A stretch of DNA of 28,173 nt. Origin: Gammaproteobacteria bacterium (lineage in GTDB: Bacteria > Pseudomonadota > Gammaproteobacteria > Diplorickettsiales > Diplorickettsiaceae). A program made the translations under genes and the position numbers. Numbering within the stretch: the stretch's first letter is position 1; each line of letters starts with the position of its first letter. The notes beneath the pieces were generated by a model, which did not search any database, was not told the DNA's origin, and saw nothing but the letters and a program-made list of their open reading frames with translations. The stretch lies in NCBI GenBank assembly GCA_013288455.1, contig JABDBU010000005.1, positions 1 to 28,173 of the forward strand, given 5' to 3'. This document shows, piece by piece, positions 7,582-13,654 of this stretch.

Positions 7582-8532
7582 TTGGCATGCAGCAATCATC
7601 TTGTGAATGCGTCGTCGTATTTGATATCAGAGGATAGCTTATCAAAAGCATTGGAGAAGCTATTTACGCTGAGGGATGTCATGCGTTGGGGTTGTGCGCA
7701 GCTTCAGGAGGCTGTGCTAGCTTATGGTCACGGTACAGATAATGCTTGGGATGAAATTGTTTATCTGGTATTAGGGGCCCTAAAGCTTGATTCCAGTTTA
7801 GATCCCCCGAATATGGCTCAGCGCTTGACAAAAAAAGATCGTGTGCAGATCCTTCGAAAAATTAAACAGCGCGTAAACGAACGTTTGCCGACGGCTTACT
7901 TGGTAAACCAAGCATGGTTTGCTGGACTGCCGTTTTATGTAGATGCACGTGTATTGATCCCACGTTCCCCTATGGCCGAGCTGATCGAGCGCCAATTTCG
8001 TCCCTGGGTTGATCGTAGCCAACAAATAGGTACTATTTTAGATCTGGGTACCGGTAGTGGCTGCATAGCAATTGCCTGTGCTTATGCATTTTCGGAAGCA
8101 CAAATTGACGCAGTTGATTGCTCAGAAGAAGCGTTAGCTGTAGCGTCGATCAATGTAGCGCGACACAAGCGAGGTAATCAAATTACATTAATTCAGTCAA
8201 ATGGTTTGGAAGGTTTAAAAAAGCGACGTTACGACATTATCATTAGCAATCCACCTTATATTGACGCCGAAACTTTTGCGAGACTCCCGACTGAATATCG
8301 CCATGAGCCGGTCGTTGCGCTAGCCGCTGGCGCGGATGGTTTGGATATGGTTGTTGAGTTATTGCAGCAAGCCAAACATTACTTGAAAAAAGGTGGATTA
8401 CTCATTGTCGAGGTTGGTTATAGCCAATCCGCTTTGCTAAAGCGCTTTCCTCGAATTCCGTTCACTTGGTTAGAATTTGAACGAGGTGAAGCGGAAGTGT
8501 TTTTATTAACCCGAGAGCAGCTTAATTATTAA
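7582..8532 (+). CDS. prmB: Ribosomal protein L3 N5-glutamine methyltransferase
   Basis: PrmB transfers a methyl group from S-adenosylmethionine to a glutamine side chain of ribosomal protein L3. The SAM-binding motif DLGTGSG is at 154-160 and the catalytic NPPY at 223-226. PrmB rather than PrmC or HemK is indicated by YGHGTDNAWDE near the N-terminus and LPTEYRHEP after the NPPY motif. The frame opens with TTG at 7582 (316 residues; E. coli 310); GTG at 7603 or TTG at 7621 are alternatives closer to the E. coli N-terminus, and none has a clear ribosome-binding site. It lies six bases after rplQ and three before asd, so it probably shares the ribosomal transcript. Confidence 0.93.
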   Translation: MACSNHLVNASSYLISEDSLSKALEKLFTLRDVMRWGCAQLQEAVLAYGHGTDNAWDEIVYLVLGALKLDSSLDPPNMAQRLTKKDRVQILRKIKQRVNERLPTAYLVNQAWFAGLPFYVDARVLIPRSPMAELIERQFRPWVDRSQQIGTILDLGTGSGCIAIACAYAFSEAQIDAVDCSEEALAVASINVARHKRGNQITLIQSNGLEGLKKRRYDIIISNPPYIDAETFARLPTEYRHEPVVALAAGADGLDMVVELLQQAKHYLKKGGLLIVEVGYSQSALLKRFPRIPFTWLEFERGEAEVFLLTREQLNY

Positions 8533-8535
8533 TTT

Positions 8536-9564
8536 ATGCTAAAGAAATTTAATATTGCTGTTATTGGCGCCACTGGTTTAGTCGGTCAGGTTATGTTGGC
8601 AGTTTTAAAACAGCGTCGTTTTCCTATTGATGCTTTATATCTGTTAGCAAGTGAACGTTCATGTGGTGAGTCCATATCATTCGATAAACGACATTTGTTC
8701 GTTGAAAATGTGGCGGATTTTGATTTTAAAAAAGTACATATTGCTTTATTTACAGCCGGTGCTGCAGTTTCAGCAAAATATGTCCCTATAGCAACAAAAA
8801 ATGCTTGTATTGCCATCGACAACACTTCGCAATTTCGTTATGACGACGACGTGCCTCTCGTGATTCCGGAAGTGAATGCTACAGCCTTAGCTGGTTATAA
8901 AAAGCGTAATATTATTGCGAATCCAAATTGTTCAACGATCCAAATGTTGTTGGCTTTAAAACCTATTTACGATGCCGTAGGAATCAGCCGGATCAATGTT
9001 GTTACTTTTCAAGCTGTATCAGGAGCCGGAAAAGAGGCCTTGCAGGAACTGCTGGATCAGTCAGGTAAACTGCTCAATGGTTTAGCTATTAAAAAACCTA
9101 GGGCGTTTTCTGCACAGATCGTCTTTAATGTTATTCCTCAGATCGATGATTTTCAGGAAAATGGCTATACGCGTGAAGAAATGAAAATGGTTTGGGAAAC
9201 ACAAAAGATATTGGCAGATAAATTGATTCAGGTAAATCCTACAGCGGTACGTGTGCCGGTACTGTATGGTCATTCTGAGTCTCTGCATATAGAAACTAAA
9301 AAAAAAATTAGTGTTTCTCAGGCGAGACAATTGTTGCAAAAGGCACCCGGTGTTACGGTAGTAGGTGGCCGCCGGTTCAAAAACAGCTATCCAATGCCCG
9401 TAATGCGGAATTTTCGAGAGGATGATGTCATGGTGGGCAGACTTCGTGAAGATATTTCACATCCCTTGGGGTTGAATCTTTGGACCGTATCAGACAATAC
9501 CCGCAAAGGCGCAGCGCTGAATGCTGTACAGATCGCAGAATGTTTGATTCAAGAATATCTATAA
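8536..9564 (+). CDS. asd: Aspartate-semialdehyde dehydrogenase
   Basis: Asd reduces aspartyl phosphate to aspartate semialdehyde with NADPH, the branch point to lysine and diaminopimelate (peptidoglycan), threonine and methionine. The 342-residue product has the NADP-binding motif GATGLVG at 11-17 and the catalytic cysteine C132 in ANPNCSTIQ. Later conserved segments are VSGAGKEALQEL, FNVIPQID, RVPVLYGHSESLHIE and NLWTVSDNTRKGAALNAVQIAE. It starts three bases after prmB, suggesting one transcript. Retention of asd fits a bacterium that still makes its own diaminopimelate; whether the rest of the pathway exists is not visible here. Confidence 0.95.
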   Translation: MLKKFNIAVIGATGLVGQVMLAVLKQRRFPIDALYLLASERSCGESISFDKRHLFVENVADFDFKKVHIALFTAGAAVSAKYVPIATKNACIAIDNTSQFRYDDDVPLVIPEVNATALAGYKKRNIIANPNCSTIQMLLALKPIYDAVGISRINVVTFQAVSGAGKEALQELLDQSGKLLNGLAIKKPRAFSAQIVFNVIPQIDDFQENGYTREEMKMVWETQKILADKLIQVNPTAVRVPVLYGHSESLHIETKKKISVSQARQLLQKAPGVTVVGGRRFKNSYPMPVMRNFREDDVMVGRLREDISHPLGLNLWTVSDNTRKGAALNAVQIAECLIQEYL

Positions 9565-9569
9565 TGGGC

Positions 9570-9590
9570 AGTATAGTGGATTCTTATACT
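9570..9590 (+). other. Weak AT-rich hairpin after asd
   Basis: AGTATA at 9570-9575 can pair with TATACT at 9585-9590 around a 9-base loop, six bases after the asd stop. There is no downstream T-run and the stem is AT-rich, so it is at best a weak 3'-end structure and not a convincing intrinsic terminator. Confidence 0.25.
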
Positions 9591-9624
9591 CATTATAGTC
9601 GAGTGTTAGTCTAGTCTCTTATTT

Positions 9625-9633
9625 TGGTATAAA
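9625..9633 (+). promoter_or_regulatory. Candidate extended -10 promoter for the ankyrin-protein region
   Basis: TGGTATAAA matches the extended -10 form TGnTATAAT with one mismatch. It lies in the 140-base gap after asd and about 20 bases before the first small ATG (9652). No good -35 box is seen, as is allowed for extended -10 promoters. It would drive the small ORFs and the ankyrin gene. Confidence 0.4.
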
Positions 9634-9670
9634 ATGAACTGAATGGAGCCTATGTCTGTGAATAAATCGA

Positions 9671-9766
9671 ATGTCTGATAAGATTGAAACAAATCTCTTT
9701 TTGAATGCAGAGGGAGACGAACGGTGTGACCCGTTTGATCCTGCATTTTTCGGCTTTTATGAATAA
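9671..9766 (+). CDS. Possible small ORF, 31 residues, or frameshifted start of the next gene
   Basis: An ATG at 9671 opens 31 codons (MSDKIETNLFLNAEGDERCD, then an aromatic-rich end) with a composition that looks protein-like. Its stop overlaps the ATG at 9759 of the next ORF by eight bases. A still shorter ORF, MSVNKSNV (9652-9678), precedes it, has a GGAG at 9645-9648, and its TGA overlaps this ATG region. The chain could be translationally coupled small ORFs, or one gene broken by a frameshift near 9760. I do not recognise the sequence. Confidence 0.35.
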   Translation: MSDKIETNLFLNAEGDERCDPFDPAFFGFYE

Positions 9767-10172
9767 AGAAAAACGAAAAATAGTCAGGGATGATGACGCG
9801 TATGAAGGAGGGAGTTCCTCCGGTAGCATCACCTTGAGTGTAGAGCAGTATAATGCGTATCTGCTCGCTTGTTTTACCAAGGAGCGTCGTCAGGGGCAGA
9901 AAAAATTTGGCCTTAGTCCCTTTACCGAGGATCCCAATCTTTTACTGGGAGGGAAGGGGGCGGCTCGATCAGGGGCGAATTGTGGCGATCAACCTCATCC
10001 TCATCCTATGTTGGCACATAGTCAACAGTTCAGTGGTGATGATCCAAAAATTACTGCAAATCCTGTAGACAACCCCGATGCAAGAAAGGCTTACCCTGAG
10101 TTACGTAACGAAAATCAACTACGAAAAAATCCTGGTTTTAGGCAAAGAAAGAGTATCAGGCTTTCTCGGTAG
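9759..10172 (+). CDS. Hypothetical protein upstream of the ankyrin gene
   Basis: I do not recognise this protein. From the ATG at 9759 it has 137 residues; an in-frame ATG at 9705 would add 18. It begins MNKEKRKIVRDDD, then a Gly/Ser stretch (EGGSSSGS) and a possible short helix (LSVEQYNAYLLACFTKERR). The rest is low in hydrophobic residues, rich in Pro, Asn, Gln, Gly and Arg, and ends basic (RQRKSIRLSR), so it is probably largely disordered. No signal peptide or membrane segment is seen. It ends seven bases before the ankyrin gene and is likely cotranscribed with it; a partner, chaperone-like or co-secreted role is only a guess. No clear ribosome-binding site is present for either start. Confidence 0.6.
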   Translation: MNKEKRKIVRDDDAYEGGSSSGSITLSVEQYNAYLLACFTKERRQGQKKFGLSPFTEDPNLLLGGKGAARSGANCGDQPHPHPMLAHSQQFSGDDPKITANPVDNPDARKAYPELRNENQLRKNPGFRQRKSIRLSR

Positions 10173-10179
10173 TTAATCT

Positions 10180-11580
10180 ATGTATTCTTTTGCACAGGAA
10201 ATTTTGTTTGGAACTGTGGAAGGTGTAGAGCACTATATTCAAGCGGGAGCGGACATAGAAGAAACCGATGAATATGGTTTTACACCATTGATAGAGGCAG
10301 CGATTGCAAATAAGCTAGAATTCGCTGCGTTGCTGCTCGAATATGGTGCTGACATCAATAGGCCGGATACGACAGGCCGTTCTGTGTTGCACTGGGCGGT
10401 TGATAATCATAATATTCCTTTGTGTCGATTATTGCTGGCTAATAAAGCGGATCCCAATGCGTACACTAAAGCAGGACAGCCGATTTTGGTGTATCCCTTG
10501 CTGAGACAACAGCTTGCGTTGAAAAAATTGCTTTATCAATATGGTGCTAGGCTTGATTTTGCTCAAGATTTTATCCATGCAAAATTGTTAGGACATCGGT
10601 ACGAATTAGCTGGACCCATCGATATCGTGGATGCTACAGGTCGTTTCATTGAAATTGATTATGAAGGCTTTTTCTTGGAATTTACACTTGCTGTAGTCAT
10701 GCACTCTTTGCAGCGGTACAAAAATAATTTTTCCGCACGTCATTTACGCTCATATTTTCACTATTTAGAAAAATTAATTCAGGCATTTTCTATTGCACAA
10801 GCCCTATTAAAATATCAACGCTATACGATTGATATTCAATTACATAGCAATAGTATTGATGCGTTGCTCGACCAAGAATTATTGTTATTACCCGTTGCTT
10901 ATGAGGGACATGCAATTGCATTTATCAAATACAAAAATTGGCTTATTCGTTGTGATAGAGGTGAAAATAGCCGTAAAGAAGGTAGCATTGTTATCTATGA
11001 GGTACAACATCCTACAGCTTGGAACGCAGATTTTTGCAAACAACTTATATTTACTCGTCAAACTCGCGAATTTATTACACAGGCTATTCATCGCGTGCTG
11101 GGCTTAACACGATGCATTACCTTACCGCTAGAAGCTCAGATTGGCGGTAATTGTTCGTGGGCCAATGTTGAAGCGAGTATTCCTGCTATGTTATTTGTAC
11201 TGCAGGTGCATGACGAAAAAGGAGTACCTAATATGCAGGACCATCAATTCCATGCATTGCAGTTCTACCGAGCGTGGCGTGACTGGGACAAGGAAAGAGC
11301 GGTAGAGGAGTGTCTTCAGGGGTTCTATTATGGTAATAAGGCAAGACAGGCTTTTAAAGCGACACTTTTGGCAGCAGTTTTATTTCAAACCTGCGCTCAA
11401 GGTTATCAGGATTTAAAAAATACAGAGGGTATCGTAAAAATTCTTACATTGCCTGATTTTCGTTATCTGCTAAAAAGTTATTTAAAAGTATACTGGAAAT
11501 TGAATAAAACAGCGGCGGGAAAAACATTACTAACCTTATTGGATATGCATGGAGTCGGCTTGAGAATTGTGGATGATTGA
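10180..11580 (+). CDS. Ankyrin-repeat protein with cysteine-protease-like C-terminal region, AnkH-like candidate effector
   Basis: The 466-residue protein starts with about four ankyrin repeats (first one degenerate at about 2-30, then 31-60 with GFTPLIEAA, 64-93 with GRSVLHWAV, 97-126). The C-terminal region has EGHAIAF (H244), NWLIRCDRG (D259) and QIGGNCSWAN (Q320, C325), that is a His-Asp-Cys order with the Gln before Cys that papain-like enzymes use for the oxyanion hole. The Cys coming last suggests a permuted papain-like fold. From memory, ankyrin repeats plus a cysteine-protease-like domain at about this length describe Legionella AnkH (LegA3), a Dot/Icm effector; I infer homology or analogy, not proof. 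No signal peptide or membrane segment is seen. Host proteins would be the expected targets. It is followed by the tRNA promoter. Confidence 0.85.
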   Translation: MYSFAQEILFGTVEGVEHYIQAGADIEETDEYGFTPLIEAAIANKLEFAALLLEYGADINRPDTTGRSVLHWAVDNHNIPLCRLLLANKADPNAYTKAGQPILVYPLLRQQLALKKLLYQYGARLDFAQDFIHAKLLGHRYELAGPIDIVDATGRFIEIDYEGFFLEFTLAVVMHSLQRYKNNFSARHLRSYFHYLEKLIQAFSIAQALLKYQRYTIDIQLHSNSIDALLDQELLLLPVAYEGHAIAFIKYKNWLIRCDRGENSRKEGSIVIYEVQHPTAWNADFCKQLIFTRQTREFITQAIHRVLGLTRCITLPLEAQIGGNCSWANVEASIPAMLFVLQVHDEKGVPNMQDHQFHALQFYRAWRDWDKERAVEECLQGFYYGNKARQAFKATLLAAVLFQTCAQGYQDLKNTEGIVKILTLPDFRYLLKSYLKVYWKLNKTAAGKTLLTLLDMHGVGLRIVDD

Positions 11581-11613
11581 GTCTGAGTGTTGCAGTTTTA
11601 GGTGTCGTCGTCG

Positions 11614-11643
11614 TTGTGTTTCACCTAGCTTGTAGGGTATAAT
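11614..11643 (+). promoter_or_regulatory. Promoter of the initiator tRNA
   Basis: A perfect TATAAT at 11638-11643 is preceded after 18 bases by TTGTGT at 11614-11619. Transcription would start close to 11650, a few bases before the mature tRNA 5' end at 11656. Confidence 0.6.
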
Positions 11644-11655
11644 AATCGTTATTAC

Positions 11656-11732
<77 letters not shown>

Positions 11733-11751
11733 ATTTTTTTCGTGTAAATGG

Positions 11752-11771
11752 GCCCCATCTTGGGGCTTTTT
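11752..11771 (+). terminator. Intrinsic terminator after tRNA-fMet
   Basis: GCCCC at 11752-11756 pairs with GGGGC at 11762-11766 across the loop ATCTT and is followed directly by TTTTT. It lies 20 bases after the tRNA and may end the tRNA transcript or act as an attenuator in front of nusA. Confidence 0.8.
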
Positions 11772-11831
11772 GTTTGGCATTTTTTGGAAGCGCCAGAGAT
11801 GATTTTTGATGAAGGGCGCCTTTATAAAATT

Positions 11832-11849
11832 GCGATAGGATAATATCGC
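11832..11849 (+). other. Hairpin in the nusA leader
   Basis: GCGATA (11832-11837) and TATCGC (11844-11849) form a perfect six-base-pair stem with a six-base loop, 47 bases before the nusA start. A possible longer-range pairing GCGCC/GGCGC (about 11790-11819) lies just before it. Together they could form a structured leader; a role in nusA control is inference. Confidence 0.35.
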
Positions 11850-11896
11850 GCACGTGAAAGTGTTGCCTGAAAGAATGAGCTAACCAGAGGCAGGCT

Positions 11897-13489
11897 ATGA
11901 AAAAAGATATTCTATTAGTGGCAGAGACCGTATCAAACGAAAAAGATGTTAGTAAGGAACTTATTTTTGAAACGATAGAAGCTGCTTTAGCGACGGCAAC
12001 TAAGAAAAAAGCGGGCAAAGAAATTGAGGTTCGTGTCGCTATCGATTCCCGCACGGGTGATTATGAAACGTTTCGTTGCTGGACCGTGGTGCCTGACGAA
12101 TTCGAGGAATCAGATGTAACCGGCGAAACCCCATTTCTTCCATTAAAACAGATCCACTTAAGTGAAGCGAGGCAGCGCGATCCGAATTATCAAGTAGGAG
12201 ACGTTGTAGAAGAGCATATGCCTTCCGTAGAGTTTGGGCGAATTGCTGCGCAGACGGCAAAGCAGGTGATCATTCAAAAAATTAGAGAAGCCGAGCGTGC
12301 TAAGATAGTGGAAGCCTATCAGAAGCGTATCGGGGAGTTGTTGTCTGGTGTAGTAAAACGCATTACAAGAGAGGGGTTGATCCTCGATTTAGGCTCCGGC
12401 GTAGAAGCATTTATTCCCCGTGCAGAAATGATTCCGCGTGATTGTCTAGCAGTTAGGACCGAAGATCGTTTACGTGGTTGTTTGTATGCAGTAAATCCAC
12501 AGAGCAGGGGGCCACAGCTACTGATGAGTCGTACGCGTCCTGAAGTGTTGATTGAGTTGTTTAAAATTGAGGTTCCAGAAATCGGTGAAGAGCTCATTGA
12601 AATTAAGAGCGTTGCACGCAATCCGGGTTCACGTGCAAAAGTGGCCGTAAAGACAAATGATGGTCGCATTGAACCCATCGGTGCGTGTGTAGGGATGAGA
12701 GGAGCGCGTGTGCAAGCTGTTTCGAAGGAATTACAAGGAGAACGTATCGATATTGTTTTATGGGATGATAATCCTATTCAATTAGCTATTAATGCCATGG
12801 CTCCTGCTGAAGTAGTTTCTATTGTTGTAGATGAAGATACACGCGTGATGGACGTAGCAGTACAAACAGCAGCACAAAAAGGACAGTCATCTACAGAAGA
12901 AGAACAGTCGTCATCAGAAGCAGCAAGCAGAGCAATAGGCAGACATGGGCAAAATGTCGGTTTAGTGAGTGAATTAACAGGTTGGAAGATCAATGTTATC
13001 ACAGTTGAAGAAGCGGCCAAAAAGGTTGTAAAAGAGTCAGAAAGCTTGCAAAACCTTTTTATGGAGCAATTAGGTATTGATCAGGAGGTGGCACAGATGC
13101 TTGTTAGTGAGGGACTTACCAGTGTGGAGGAGGTGGCTTATGTTTCGGAACACGAATTGCTTGATATTGAAGAATTTGATGAAGCGCTAGTAAAGGCGCT
13201 GCAGAGTCGTGCCAAAGAAGTACTGACCATTGCAGCAACGACGTCTGCCAACGATGCCCAGAAAAAGCCGTTTGACATTAGTCAGGATTTGCTTGCTGTG
13301 GAGGGAATGACAGAAGAGGATGCAGTTGTTTTAGCTAAACACGGTGTTTCATCACGTGAAGCTTTAGCCGAATTATCTATCGATGATTTGCTAGATATCA
13401 TCGATTTTGGCCGTGAAAGGGCGGGACGGCTAATTATGGCAGCGCGTGCACATTGGTTTGTAGAAGAAAAGAAAATTATCAAATCATAG
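11897..13489 (+). CDS. nusA: Transcription termination/antitermination factor NusA
   Basis: NusA binds RNA polymerase and nascent RNA and modulates pausing, termination and antitermination. The 530-residue product (E. coli 495) has an AGAGG-type ribosome-binding site and begins MKKDILLVAETVSNEK. Domains in order: N-terminal polymerase-binding domain (1-125), S1 domain (about 145-212), KH1 with GMRG (267-270), KH2 with GRHG (348-351), and two helix-hairpin-helix acidic repeats (about 390-450 and 465-520), the form typical of gammaproteobacteria. Odd feature: a Ser/Glu-rich insert of about 16 residues (324-345) lies inside KH2 just before the GxxG loop and comes from a 21-base tandem duplication. 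rimP, its usual upstream partner, is missing. Confidence 0.96.
   Translation: MKKDILLVAETVSNEKDVSKELIFETIEAALATATKKKAGKEIEVRVAIDSRTGDYETFRCWTVVPDEFEESDVTGETPFLPLKQIHLSEARQRDPNYQVGDVVEEHMPSVEFGRIAAQTAKQVIIQKIREAERAKIVEAYQKRIGELLSGVVKRITREGLILDLGSGVEAFIPRAEMIPRDCLAVRTEDRLRGCLYAVNPQSRGPQLLMSRTRPEVLIELFKIEVPEIGEELIEIKSVARNPGSRAKVAVKTNDGRIEPIGACVGMRGARVQAVSKELQGERIDIVLWDDNPIQLAINAMAPAEVVSIVVDEDTRVMDVAVQTAAQKGQSSTEEEQSSSEAASRAIGRHGQNVGLVSELTGWKINVITVEEAAKKVVKESESLQNLFMEQLGIDQEVAQMLVSEGLTSVEEVAYVSEHELLDIEEFDEALVKALQSRAKEVLTIAATTSANDAQKKPFDISQDLLAVEGMTEEDAVVLAKHGVSSREALAELSIDDLLDIIDFGRERAGRLIMAARAHWFVEEKKIIKS
12883..12924 (+). repeat. Imperfect 21-base tandem duplication inside nusA
   Basis: Two adjacent 21-base units (12883-12903 and 12904-12924) agree at 16 positions and encode QSSTEEE and QSSSEAA. 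They make up most of the low-complexity insertion before the KH2 GxxG loop of NusA, and the length keeps the frame. Confidence 0.75.
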
Positions 13490-13625
13490 TAAGCGGGATT
13501 GTGATAGGGTTAACTGCGTGGGTCTGTGCCTCGCCCCTAGGGATTGAAATTTGAAAATTAGAATAGCTTTGTGGCAATGAAAGATCACTGGTAAGTGGGG
13601 GGATTTGGCCATAGGGCTCGTTGAC

Positions 13626-13642
13626 CTGTCGGAAACTGACAG
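13626..13642 (+). other. Small hairpin abutting the infB ribosome-binding site
   Basis: CTGTC (13626-13630) pairs with GACAG (13638-13642), and the next inner pair G-T is possible. The AAAAGG ribosome-binding site starts at the next base (13643). The nusA-infB gap is 165 bases, much longer than in E. coli. It may modulate infB translation; this is inference. Confidence 0.3.
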
Positions 13643-13654
13643 AAAAGGCGTTGT

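Noticed and set aside
7582..8532. prmC/hemK (release-factor methyltransferase)
   Set aside because: The N-terminal YGHGTDNAWDE and the LPTEYRHEP segment after NPPY are those of PrmB, not PrmC.
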